Shown here piece by piece: positions 8,630 to 16,055 of a stretch of DNA of 64,000 nucleotides (position 1 is its first letter; every line of letters starts with the position of its first letter). Location: contig NZ_JANUQM010000007.1 of NCBI RefSeq assembly GCF_030386795.1, positions 1 to 64,000 on the forward strand, in the 5' to 3' direction. A model generated the notes under the pieces. It saw only the letters and a program-made list of their open reading frames with translations, did no database searches and had not been told where the DNA came from. The translations under genes and the position numbers were made by a program. The DNA is from Streptomyces sp. S.PNR 29 (GTDB taxonomy: Bacteria > Actinomycetota > Actinomycetes > Streptomycetales > Streptomycetaceae).

Positions 8630-9013
8630 ATGACCCAGACGACCGAGACGGTGGCCGACCGCTACATCACGCTTGTGGACCGCGCCGTGCACGAACCGCA
8701 GGCACTGCAGGAACTGGGATCGGTGTTCGCGCCCGGGGCCACCGTGCAGTTCGGCGACCTCCCGCCGGTGACCGGCCTGGCCGACATCACGGAGTTCTAC
8801 CGGAACTTCTACTCCGAGATGGCCGACAGCAAGCACGTGTGGACCACCACGGCGCTCGGCGACGGGACACTCGAAGTCCGCTTCATAGCGTCCTGGCGCA
8901 CCACCGACGGGCACCTCGCGTCCCAGGGCGCCGTCGAGCACGTGACCGTCGACGCGAACGGGCTGATCACGCAGCTGCGTGTCCTCGGTCCCGAGACACA
9001 GAAGGCGGGATGA
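8630..9013 (+). CDS. NTF2-like (SnoaL-type) small protein
   Basis: Cone-shaped NTF2-superfamily protein of 127 residues. Recognisable features are an N-terminal helix (TVADRYITLVDRAV), a short central segment PGATVQFGDLPPVTGLADIT, and beta strands such as LEVRFIASWRTTDG. An AAGGAGGA ribosome site precedes the ATG. SnoaL-like proteins act as cyclases, isomerases or small-molecule hydroxylases and often accompany flavin monooxygenases in polyketide-type modification. Its stop overlaps the start of a broken ORF. Family assignment is by fold pattern; function is inferred only from the neighbour. Confidence 0.7.
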   Translation: MTQTTETVADRYITLVDRAVHEPQALQELGSVFAPGATVQFGDLPPVTGLADITEFYRNFYSEMADSKHVWTTTALGDGTLEVRFIASWRTTDGHLASQGAVEHVTVDANGLITQLRVLGPETQKAG

Positions 9014-9410
9014 GCGCGTTCCACCCCACCCTGACCAGCGCGCCGCCGACGACCTCGCCGCGACCGCTCCCGGCAAGAGCGACTCCTGGTGGATCGCCTC
9101 CAGGCTGCTCGACGAGGACGACAACGTCGTCTGGGCGAAGATCCACGTGATGGACTCGGACGGAACCTGTCACAGCACGTCGCGCTGCCGCGGGAAGCGG
9201 ACGGCCACACCAGCAGACACCGTCGGGACACGGAGGCCAGGGTCCATATCGCGAGCTGGATCACCGACTTCCACCACATCCGTCGGCTACACCGCGTGTG
9301 CGGACCACGAACTCGGGTTTCTGCCGGGCATGCGGATCGCCGCACCATCCAGAACGGTCTTCACCGCAAGTACTGGGTTCACAAGCTCCACGAGTTCCCT
9401 GGTGGCGACC
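9010..9410 (+). pseudogene. Broken ORF after the NTF2-like gene
   Basis: ATG 9010 overlaps the NTF2-like stop (ATGA), as expected for a third operon gene. Its frame ends at 9150 in low-complexity sequence, while a protein-like stretch (KSDSWWIASRLLDEDDNVVW) appears in another frame at about 9085-9150 and further plausible segments lie in shifted frames to about 9410. This pattern suggests a once-intact gene broken by at least one indel. The original family is not securely recognised. Confidence 0.4.
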
Positions 9411-9628
9411 CCACTCCCTACTCCCCCTCATGCAACGGCTCCGCCCCGGGAGCGCAGGCCGGGGCGCAGGCGTCGGACGAGGGTCTTCCCCTCCCGCCCG
9501 ACCACGGCCGCACGCGGCGCGGCGGGTTCGGGCGGGGAGGAGGGAAGGGCGCCCGCCGGGTCATGGCCTTGCGCGGCCCCGGGCCGACATGGTGCGGGCG
9601 GGCAGTTCGGACACTGGGGCCCCCGGCA

Positions 9629-10015
9629 TCACCCGTGCGAGATCGCGGCGTATGCGAGATACAGGAACTCGCCGTCGCCCACCGGCAGGTAGGTGATGTC
9701 GCCAACGTACTTGGTGTTCGGCGCACTCGCGGTGAAGTCGCGCCGGAACAGGTCCGGCACCGGTGTGGCGGACGGCTCGGGCACCGTGGTGACCTGGCGC
9801 TTGCGCAGCCGCAGCCCGGCGATACCGAACTTCCGCATCACCCGCCCGACGCGCTTGTGGTTCACATACTCGACCTCCTCGCGCAGTTCGGCGGTGATCC
9901 GGGGGCGGCCGTAGGTGCCGTCCCACTCGGCGTGCACGGCCCGGATCCGCTCGGCAAGCGCCGCGTCGGCCCGCTCGCGCGCGGTGCGGGCTGCGCGGCC
10001 GGCCCGCCATTCCGA
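9629..10015 (-). pseudogene. IS3-family transposase (OrfB) fragment
   Basis: The minus-strand reading shows the HTH_21/integrase entry region of IS3-type OrfB: LAERIRAVHAEWDGTYGRPR, then VNHKRVGRVMRKFGIAGL and TKYVGDITYLPVGDGEFLYL. The last contains the start of the DDE core (D in GDITYL). Homology ends right after YLA, so the rest of the catalytic core is lost. The other end abuts a beheaded TetR gene near 10015. No terminal repeats were found. It is an inactive insertion scar. Confidence 0.7.
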
Positions 10016-10319
10016 GCGCCCACACCAGTTCCGCCTGCTAGCCGAGCCGCCGGACGAACCCGCGGCCCTGGAACGGGTCGCCGCCCTTGTCGACGAGCAG
10101 AACGCCAAACTCGCCGCCGCCCTGGCCGACGGGGTGTCCGACGGCTCGCTCGCCTCCGACCTCGATCCCGTCACCACCGCCACCGCGTTGTGGGCTGCCA
10201 TGAACGGCGTTCTCGGCCTCTCCTGGCGCGCGGACCGACTCCGCGCTGACGCCTCCCATTTGACGGAACTCGTCGCAGCTGTGGAAAGGGTGGTTCTCCG
10301 CGGACTGCTCGCCCGCTGA
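10016..10319 (+). pseudogene. TetR regulator, C-terminal fragment
   Basis: The plus-strand frame reads QFRLLAEPPDEPAALERVAA, then ALWAAMNGVLGLSWRADRLR and ends LRGLLAR. This is the C-terminal helical half of a TetR-family regulator. The DNA-binding N-terminus is missing, and the IS3-type fragment begins exactly where it should continue. The gene was most likely truncated by that insertion or a later deletion. It may once have controlled the neighbouring broken operon. Confidence 0.6.
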
Positions 10320-10331
10320 AGTCCGCCCGGG

Positions 10332-10357
10332 GCCGTGCCACCATACGGGGGCACGGC
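10332..10357. terminator. Hairpin after the TetR fragment
   Basis: Arms GCCGTGCC and GGCACGGC with a 10-nt loop begin 12 nt after the TetR stop. It is probably the original terminator of that gene. Confidence 0.5.
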
Positions 10358-10477
10358 CTGGCTCCGGCCGGCACCACCGTACGGGCGATCGCCGGAATAC
10401 TGCCCGACGGCGAGAAGTTCCTGGCCGACCTGGAAGGGCGGTTCACCACGCTGACCGCCGGTACTGGAGTCTCCTGA
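10358..10477 (+). pseudogene. Orphan C-terminal coding fragment
   Basis: A start-less frame ends at the TGA at 10475-10477 and includes TVRAIAGILPDGEKFLADLE and GRFTTLTAGTGVS. The composition is protein-like but the family is not recognised. It lies between two transposase remnants and is probably the tail of a deleted gene. Confidence 0.25.
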
Positions 10478-10564
10478 GCTCGAGTGACCGGTTATCCCGT
10501 CTGTGCGGAGTCTGACGTCTGTCCCATCGGCTCGCCGGTACGTCCGGCCGCCGTGGCCGATTGA

Positions 10565-10661
10565 GCACGACCATGCCCAGCGCCGGCGGCGGAAGCAGCG
10601 GCTCGAGCAGGGCCCATTCCTCGTCGAAGGTGTCGGAGGGGTAGCAGCGGCGCCGTGCCAA
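10565..10661 (-). pseudogene. IS5-family transposase N-terminal fragment
   Basis: MARRRCYPSDTFDEEWALLE followed by PLLPPP is the typical N-terminus (DUF4096 region) of IS5-type transposases in Streptomyces. Similarity stops after about 30 residues. The start ATG has a plausible GAGGAAAC region upstream. It is an inactive remnant. Confidence 0.6.
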
Positions 10662-10681
10662 CGTTTCCTCCCCGAAGACGG

Positions 10682-10714
10682 GGCGGGTCCGGCCGCCTGG
10701 CGGCCGGTCCCGCC
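10682..10714. terminator. 16-bp-stem hairpin
   Basis: Arms GGCGGGTCCGGCCGCC and GGCGGCCGGTCCCGCC pair with one mismatch around a single base. It directly follows the likely stop (TCA on the plus strand at 10717-10719) of the minus-strand zinc-ribbon ORF and probably terminates it. Confidence 0.6.
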
Positions 10715-10716
10715 GG

Positions 10717-10954
10717 TCAGGCTTCGATGTAGTCGGCGATCACAGAGACTCGCCCCGCAGGCCGGGCACTTCGCCCGGCCCTCGTCACTGAGTTCCGCCA
10801 CTACCCGCTTACGCAGCCGGCGGGCCCGACGCCACTGCCTGGAACGACATGCCGTCGAACAGTGAACGGCGCTGGGTCGCGCGTCCGGCCGCAGCCGTTC
10901 GCCGCAGCCGCCGCACACCCGCTCCTCGGCCCGCTCCGCGTCCTCGGACACCAC
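10717..10954 (-). pseudogene. Small zinc-ribbon-like ORF, probably frameshifted
   Basis: From a GTG near 10954 the frame reads VCGGCGERLRPDARPSAVHC, then STACRSRQWRRARRLRKR and KCPACGAS, giving CxxC, CxxxC and CxxC pairs around a basic stretch. That resembles the small zinc-binding proteins common in actinomycetes. The frame then runs on into the IS5 scar, while another frame ends in VIADYIEA plus a stop just before a hairpin. This suggests a frameshift near 10745. Function unknown. Confidence 0.4.
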
Positions 10955-11119
10955 GCCAGCGCAGAGCCCGCGGCTGCCCACCAAGCGGTTTGGGAACAGG
11001 CACTCACATGTGCGCATTTACGAAGCAAGGGAACTGGTCGGGAAGACCCGGCGTCGAACGTTGCGGCGGGGAGGGGCCGTGGCCGGGGCGGGGCTGCGGC
11101 GAGCGCTTGGGGGGCGACG

Positions 11120-11542
11120 ATGACACGCTGGCGACCTCTGCCGGACGCGCTGCCGAGGGAGGCGCGGCACCTGGTCGAACAACTGCGGGGCCTGAAGGAT
11201 CGTACGGGCCTGAGCCTCGCCGAACTGGCCCGGCGGACCGCGTACAGCAAGTCGTCCTGGCAGCGGTATCTCAGCGGGGCCAAACAGCCGCCGAGGGGGG
11301 CGGTGCAGGCGCTGTGCCGGGTGGCGGGGACGGACCAGGCGCGGCTGGTGGCGCTCTGGGACCTGGCCGACCAGACGTGGCCGCGCGGTGCGGTGGTGCC
11401 CGCCGGGCCGCCGGAGGCGACGCGGGTGCCGAGCGGCGCGGAGTACCGGCGCTGGCGGACGGCGGCGCTGGTCGCGTTCGCCGTCATCGTGCTGCTGGTG
11501 GTGGCCGGGCTGTTGTGGACACTGCCCGCAGGGAGCGGGTGA
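11120..11542 (+). CDS. XRE-type HTH protein with C-terminal membrane anchor
   Basis: A 140-residue protein with an N-terminal XRE-like helix-turn-helix (residues about 14-65: LKDRTGLSLAELARRTAYSK, then SSWQRYLSGAKQPPRGAV). A single transmembrane segment near the C-terminus (ALVAFAVIVLLVVAGLLWTL) follows. ATG 11120 has a GGGGGG ribosome site 7 nt upstream. The layout suggests a membrane-tethered DNA-binding or signalling protein. It converges on a secreted-protein gene across a strong terminator. The target is unknown. Confidence 0.75.
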   Translation: MTRWRPLPDALPREARHLVEQLRGLKDRTGLSLAELARRTAYSKSSWQRYLSGAKQPPRGAVQALCRVAGTDQARLVALWDLADQTWPRGAVVPAGPPEATRVPSGAEYRRWRTAALVAFAVIVLLVVAGLLWTLPAGSG

Positions 11543-11548
11543 CCGCCA

Positions 11549-11578
11549 GGAGCGGGTGGCCGCGGGGCCACCCGCTCC
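11549..11578. terminator. Bidirectional terminator, 13-bp stem
   Basis: Perfect arms GGAGCGGGTGGCC and GGCCACCCGCTCC with a 4-nt loop sit between two convergent stops (11542 and 11597). Confidence 0.8.
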
Positions 11579-11596
11579 CGCCGGTACGCGGTGCGC

Positions 11597-12136
11597 TCAG
11601 CCGCGCGAGTCGTAGTGAGCACTCTTCCAGGGCCCGTTGCCCTTGAGCTTCACCTGGTACTTCTTGCTGACCCGCTTGAAGGTCGCGATGTGCGCGATGC
11701 CCGCGTACTGGACGCTGTTGGCCGAGAACGGGCCGCGGAGCCGGAACTGAGCCCGCTCCCAGGTCTCGTCGGTGACGACGCCGTCGGTCTCCGCAAGGCC
11801 GCGCTGCTCCTGCCACCACTGGGTGGCCGACTCGGTCTCCGCGCCGAAGGTGCCGTCGATCTGGTTCTTCTTGAAGGGGTGCCGGTCGCCGTCCTCGTCC
11901 TCCCACTGGGCTCCGTCCGCCCACAGGACGGTCTGCCACAGGGCCGTGGCGTTGCTCTCGGTGTAGTTCTCGATGCCGAGGTCCTCTTCCTCTCCCCAGT
12001 CGTCGAAGACGGGACCGCTGCCGTCGATGCCGTGGTACGCCGCGGCGTTCGCGGCCGGCGCCAGGGCGATCCCGGTGCTCCCGGCCGCCAGCAACGCGGC
12101 CGTCACCATCGCGACGGCCCGCTTGCGCATGCTCAT
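11597..12136 (-). CDS. Secreted peptidoglycan-binding-like protein
   Basis: Exported protein of 179 residues. The N-terminus MSMRKRAVAMVTAALLAAGS continues to an ANAAA cleavage region, a Sec signal peptide. The mature part resembles a PG_binding_1 domain: ALWQTVLWADG, then DGTFGAETESATQWWQEQRG and GVVTDETWERAQ, with the family's G-x-FG-x2-T and WQ landmarks. ATG 12136 follows a GAGAGGAAG ribosome site; longer in-frame starts would bury the signal peptide. It probably binds cell-wall glycan or serves as a small structural or inhibitory secreted protein. Confidence 0.75.
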   Translation of the reverse strand: MSMRKRAVAMVTAALLAAGSTGIALAPAANAAAYHGIDGSGPVFDDWGEEEDLGIENYTESNATALWQTVLWADGAQWEDEDGDRHPFKKNQIDGTFGAETESATQWWQEQRGLAETDGVVTDETWERAQFRLRGPFSANSVQYAGIAHIATFKRVSKKYQVKLKGNGPWKSAHYDSRG

Positions 12137-12507
12137 GAAGTCTTCCTCTCCCCGAACCGCCGACACCCGTGGGTTCCCCCTGGGGCGGCTCGTTTCGCTT
12201 GGCATGGCAAAGAGTCACGGCCAGGGGGTGGGCACGGCGAGGCCTGCCGGAGTACGTGGACCGGCACGGGACGGTCCACGCCCGGTCCGGCGGCGTCCCC
12301 GCCGACGGCGGGTCGTACGGGGACCTCGTGGGACGGGCTGGGACGGGACGGGAACGGTTTCGGCCAATGCCCTCGGCCGGGCCCCGCACGCACCGCCCCT
12401 CGCGGGTCGGTGCGGAAGTCGTACCACTTTCCTGAAGTTGCCCAACGACCCCACTTGTTGAGCCGTTCCGGCTGCCCCGCACCGCCGCGCCCGGCAACAA
12501 TACGCGC
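12137..12507. other. 371-bp divergent promoter region
   Basis: This lies between the secreted-protein gene and the DUF5954 gene. No convincing gene was seen. It must hold the promoters for both directions; no obvious operator repeat was found. Confidence 0.4.
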
Positions 12508-13524
12508 ATGACCGATGACTGGCAGCAACAGATCGACGCGCTCCACGAGGAGTTGATCCGCCGGGACGACCCCGCCGCCTGGGTGCGGGAGGCCGACGCG
12601 GTGGACGCCTCCCGGCGCTATCCCCGTATCGCGATGCGCGGGCCGGTCTTCGGGGTCGCCGCGCTGGATCCGGCGGCGGGCCCCGAGTGGCGGCTGCTGA
12701 AGCCGGTGGTGGACGGCATGCCGCAGATGGCCCGGGACGGGCTGAACTCGCATCTGTGGTTCACCGCGAAGGACGGCACCGACGATCCGGCCGTACGGCG
12801 TGAACTGCTGGCGGCCGTCGCGGTGCTGGAGCGGGAGCCGGTGGACGAGGTGGAGGCGTGCGGGGTTCGCTACCGGGTGGTGCGCGGGGACGAGTTCGCG
12901 CGGATGAACGACGACGGGCTGGAGCCGCCCCGGCCCACCGACCCGGAGCCGAGGCAGCGTTCGTGGGACAAGCGGACGAAGGACGCCCCGTCCCCCGACG
13001 TCGGCTTCGTCCTGGACCCGTCCCGCTCGGGCGGCCCGCTGGAGGGCGCGCTCAAGCTGGGGCTGCGTGACTTCGCCTACACGGGCACCCGTTTCCCCTC
13101 CGGCGTACGCGCGGACTCGCAGCGGGCGATCGCCAGTCACCCGGAGATCGTGCTGCTGCCGACCGGTTTCGGCGTGGTCGAGCGGGACGGGCACGGCTGG
13201 CAGACGTGTGGCACGCTCATGACCACACCGCACGACGCCCGGCGCATGCTCTACAACGGCCTGTCCGAGATCTGGGCGATGCTCTACGAGTACGACGACG
13301 CCAAGAAGGCCCGGTACGCGGAGGCGGCCGAGGAGTACAAGGCGCTCGGCCGTGCCGACGAGTTCCGCGTCGACGACCGGCTGTTCCGGATCTGCCGTAC
13401 CGAACGCATGCTCCGCATGGGCCCCGACGGCCCGGAGCCGCCGCGCCCCTCGGACATCGACGAGTACGGGCCCATGAAGATCCACCCGACGATGGACGAG
13501 GACGGCACGATCACCTACGAGTGA
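12508..13524 (+). CDS. DUF5954 family protein
   Basis: Cytoplasmic 338-residue protein of unknown function widespread in Streptomyces. Typical segments are RYPRIAMRGPVFGVAALDPA, then GLNSHLWFTAKDGTDDP, RYRVVRGDEFARM, PTGFGVVERDGHGWQTCGTL and the C-terminal RICRTERMLRMGPDGPEPPR. No signal peptide, transmembrane helix or catalytic motif was recognised. Some genomes label relatives as PE-PGRS-like, which says little about function. It is monocistronic. The family call rests on remembered sequence pattern. Confidence 0.75.
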   Translation: MTDDWQQQIDALHEELIRRDDPAAWVREADAVDASRRYPRIAMRGPVFGVAALDPAAGPEWRLLKPVVDGMPQMARDGLNSHLWFTAKDGTDDPAVRRELLAAVAVLEREPVDEVEACGVRYRVVRGDEFARMNDDGLEPPRPTDPEPRQRSWDKRTKDAPSPDVGFVLDPSRSGGPLEGALKLGLRDFAYTGTRFPSGVRADSQRAIASHPEIVLLPTGFGVVERDGHGWQTCGTLMTTPHDARRMLYNGLSEIWAMLYEYDDAKKARYAEAAEEYKALGRADEFRVDDRLFRICRTERMLRMGPDGPEPPRPSDIDEYGPMKIHPTMDEDGTITYE

Positions 13525-13539
13525 GCCGGGTCAACCGTC

Positions 13540-13640
13540 CTCCCGGCCGGACTCACCCACGGCGCTGCCGACGGCGCGTCGGTCCGGCTGCCCCTTCGAC
13601 CCGTCGGCAGAGCTGATCGACGCCCGCCGGCACGGCCCCA
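13540..13640 (+). pseudogene. Possible cytochrome P450 N-terminal remnant
   Basis: A start-less frame reads LPTARRSGCPFDPSAELIDA followed by RRHGPISR. The GCPFDPP-x-E-L-x12-GPISR pattern is characteristic of the first 30 residues of actinomycete cytochromes P450. No P450 core (heme Cys loop, I-helix) follows; the next gene is an unrelated VOC protein. It is best read as a leftover from deletion, but the stretch is short. Confidence 0.3.
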
Positions 13641-13754
13641 TCAGCCGCTGCACCCACTGCCGGCACCCCCTGACGCCGGGCCGCCCGACCCCGCCACACG
13701 CTTCTGTCCGATTCCTTCAAGACCGGCCCGGCGGACCCTGCCTACGGTGGCCGC

Positions 13755-14153
13755 ATGACCGCACGATTCAACGCCATCGGCCTCGTCGTCTCCGACATGG
13801 CCGCGTCCGTGACCTTCTACCGCCGCCTCGGGTTCGTCTTCCCGGAGGGCTCCGAGGGTGAGCCGCATGCCGAGGCCGAACTGCCGGGCGGGCTGCGGCT
13901 GTTGCTCGACACCGAGGAGACGGTCCGCTCGTTCCACGCCGGATGGCAGCCGCCCACCGGCGGGGGCCGGTCCTCGCTGGCCTTCCGGTGCGACGGCCCG
14001 CAGGAGGTGGACACGCTGTACGAGGAGCTGGTGGCCGCAGGCCACCACGGCGAGCTCAAGCCCTGGGACGCCTTCTGGGGGCAGCGGTACGCGGTGGTGG
14101 CCGACCCGGACGGCAACGGCGTCGACCTGTTCGCTCCCCTACCGGCCCAGTAG
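13755..14153 (+). CDS. VOC (glyoxalase/bleomycin-resistance) family protein
   Basis: A 132-residue single-module vicinal-oxygen-chelate protein. Paired beta-alpha-beta-beta-beta units are recognisable: FNAIGLVVSDMAASVTFYRR with LGFVFPEG, a central RLLLDTEETVRSF, then SSLAFRCDGPQEVDTLYEEL and the closing YAVVADPDGNGVDLFAPL. Members are metal-dependent isomerases and dioxygenases or metal-free drug-binding proteins; the substrate cannot be told. Its 3' end overlaps the convergent AraC gene by 15 bp. Confidence 0.85.
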   Translation: MTARFNAIGLVVSDMAASVTFYRRLGFVFPEGSEGEPHAEAELPGGLRLLLDTEETVRSFHAGWQPPTGGGRSSLAFRCDGPQEVDTLYEELVAAGHHGELKPWDAFWGQRYAVVADPDGNGVDLFAPLPAQ

Positions 14154-14822
14154 CGCGCGCACCGTCACGCCCGCCAGCTCCTTCACGTCCCGGGCCAGAT
14201 GGGCCTGGTCCGCGAACCCGGCCCGGGCGGCCGTCTCCGCGAGGGGTACGCCGTCCCGGGCCAGCGCGAGGGCGCGCTGCATCCGCAGCACCCGGGCCAG
14301 CGTCTTGGGACCGTAACCGAAGGCGGCCAGCGAGCGGCGGTGCAGCTGACGGGCGCCGAGGCCGAGTTCGTCGGCGATCGCGGCGACCGGACGGCCCGCC
14401 CCCAGGGCCACGACGACCTGCCGGAGCAGCGGGTCGGGGGGCTCGGTGTCGGCCGCCCGGGCCAGCGCCACCTGCTCCAGCCCGCTCGCCGGGTCGGGGG
14501 CCGCGTCGACGCGGGCGGTGAGGCGCCGTACGACCGAGGCCGGCCACAGATCGGCGAGGGCGACCCGCCGGTCGCGCAGCTCGTGCGCGGGCACGCCGAG
14601 GAGGGCCGGGGCCGTCCCCGGACAGAACCGAACGCCCGCCCAGCTGCTGGGCCCACCCTCGGTGACGTACGCCCGTGTGTCCGGTCCCGCTACCAGCAGC
14701 CGGCCGTCGTTCCAGAGCAGATCCATGCAGCCGTCGGGCAGAATGCGCCCCGCACCGCCGCCGACCAGGGTGTTCGTCCACACCACCGCACCGGCGAGCC
14801 GGGACGCGCGCTCCGTATACAC
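14139..14822 (-). CDS. AraC-family transcriptional regulator
   Basis: Regulator of 227 residues with an N-terminal sensor region containing GRILPDGCMDLLWNDGRLLV (the DUF6597-like N-terminus of GlxA-unlike AraC proteins) and C-terminal paired helix-turn-helices at about residues 145-220: AAIADELGLGARQLHRRSLA, FGYGPKTLARVLRMQRAL and LAETAARAGFADQAHLARDV. It is convergent with the VOC gene, overlapping 15 bp, so antisense transcription is possible. The target is unknown. Confidence 0.88.
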   Translation of the reverse strand: MYTERASRLAGAVVWTNTLVGGGAGRILPDGCMDLLWNDGRLLVAGPDTRAYVTEGGPSSWAGVRFCPGTAPALLGVPAHELRDRRVALADLWPASVVRRLTARVDAAPDPASGLEQVALARAADTEPPDPLLRQVVVALGAGRPVAAIADELGLGARQLHRRSLAAFGYGPKTLARVLRMQRALALARDGVPLAETAARAGFADQAHLARDVKELAGVTVRALLGR

Positions 14823-14846
14823 GTGGTCGAGGCTACGCCCTACCGG

Positions 14847-15107
14847 CTACTCTCCGCCGTCGTCACCGGTCCGGTTCGATCCCCCTCGGCTGCCCTTGCC
14901 GGCGCTGTGCAGCAGCTCGCCCGCGCCACGCGTCACGGCGGCCACGATGCGGACCCAGCGGGGACCACCGCGCTCCGCCCACACCACACACACGCACCCG
15001 CCGATGACGAGCACCAGGACACCCAGCAGCACCAGAACGGCCATGTTCCCCCACCTCTGCATTCGTACGGTCGTTCTGATCTTCTCAGACACGGAAGTCA
15101 AGGTCAT
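14847..15107 (-). CDS. Small single-pass membrane protein
   Basis: An 86-residue protein with one strongly hydrophobic helix (NMAVLVLLGVLVLVIGGCVC) and a basic, Gly/Ser-rich C-terminal tail. The start at 15107 overlaps the stop of the upstream gene (ATGA), implying coupling. An internal ATG at 15044 with a GGTGGGGG ribosome site would give a 65-residue version. It is the third gene of the run that begins with the two paralogues at 15912. Function unknown. Confidence 0.55.
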   Translation of the reverse strand: MTLTSVSEKIRTTVRMQRWGNMAVLVLLGVLVLVIGGCVCVVWAERGGPRWVRIVAAVTRGAGELLHSAGKGSRGGSNRTGDDGGE

Positions 15108-15496
15108 GCCTTGGAGACTTCTTCCACGAGGCTGCGCGCCAGGGCGTCGAAATGCTCTCTGAAGGAGCCCGTCTCCCGGTGGAACAGCTCCTCCGAGAAC
15201 AGACGGTCGCGGCCGTCCAGGAACATCAGTGGCGCGGCGGTCAGCGCACTGTGCAGAACGTGCACCTCAGCTGCGGACAGTCGCAGGTCGAATGACCTCG
15301 CGTGGTCGCCCGCCAGGCGTGCGGCGAGGGCGTCCACGGCTTTCGCACCCGCGCCGACCTGCACGGCCAGGGCCGTGTCCCCACGCTGCCGGGCCCGCAG
15401 GCAGGTCAGTGCCCGGTGGAGGACATCGGCGTGGTACGGGCTGAGCCGTGCGATGAACGATTCTCCGTCACGGGAGAGGCGTATGCGCAATCTCAT
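15104..15496 (-). CDS. Unknown protein, second of a tandem paralogue pair
   Basis: A 130-residue soluble protein with no recognised family. It aligns along its length with the upstream gene product: SRDGESFIARLSPYHADVLH corresponds to TREGDDFVARLDPAQANALH, and EVHVLHSALTAAP and FREHFDALA also have counterparts. Predicted character is alpha/beta with helical ends, no signal peptide or membrane helix. It overlaps both neighbours by 4 nt. The pair probably form a heteromeric complex; that is inference. Confidence 0.6.
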   Translation of the reverse strand: MRLRIRLSRDGESFIARLSPYHADVLHRALTCLRARQRGDTALAVQVGAGAKAVDALAARLAGDHARSFDLRLSAAEVHVLHSALTAAPLMFLDGRDRLFSEELFHRETGSFREHFDALARSLVEEVSKA

Positions 15497-15912
15497 TCGG
15501 TCACCTCGTCGGCTTGAGCCTCGTACGCCCGGTAAGCGGCGTTGACGATGGCCAGCGCCAGGGCATCGAAGTTCTCCCGGTAGAAACCCAGCCGTATGAG
15601 GAAGGGCTCCTGGGAGAAGAGGCCGTCGGCCGTGACAAAGTGCGCCGCGGCATTCGTCAGCGCGCTCAGCACCACATGCAGTTCCTCGGGCCGGAGCCGC
15701 ACGTCGAGCGGCTCGGTGCGAGGACCGCTCAGGCGCTGCACAAGGCCGTCGACCACACCCCGGTCGGCACCGAGCAGCACCTTCAGGTAGGCGTCGGTGG
15801 CATCTCCGCGGCGCGCGTAGCTCAGCGCCTCGTGCAGGGCGTTCGCCTGGGCCGGGTCGAGCCGCGCAACGAAGTCGTCCCCCTCGCGGGTCAGCTCGAA
15901 CTCCGTTCGCAT
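15493..15912 (-). CDS. Unknown protein, first of a tandem paralogue pair
   Basis: A 139-residue protein starting MRTEFELTREGDDFVARLDP. Shared landmarks with the next gene are the early GD(D/S)F(V/I)ARL strand, a central D(V/L)RL-x3-E(L/V)HV(V/L)-x-SALT block, LFSQEPF and (F/Y)RENFDALA. These mark an old tandem duplication. A GGGAGG ribosome site precedes the ATG. No enzyme motif or known domain was recognised. It heads a three-gene overlapping run ending in a membrane protein. Confidence 0.6.
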   Translation of the reverse strand: MRTEFELTREGDDFVARLDPAQANALHEALSYARRGDATDAYLKVLLGADRGVVDGLVQRLSGPRTEPLDVRLRPEELHVVLSALTNAAAHFVTADGLFSQEPFLIRLGFYRENFDALALAIVNAAYRAYEAQADEVTE

Positions 15913-16055
15913 GAGAGTTCTCCCTCCCGTTTCGCTACTGGTACGCGCGCCCCGCGACGTCCTTGCGCACGCGCCCCCGCGCCCCCTCCCCCCGGGGACG
16001 CGATCATCATGGCAACCGAGGGATGTTCACGGAACGCGCTTTCCGGATTCGCGTT

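Noticed and set aside
9915..10319. Full-length reading of the TetR frame from 9915 as an intact gene
   Set aside because: The first 30 or so codons are antisense to the IS3-type fragment and lack a helix-turn-helix, so only the C-terminal half is genuine.
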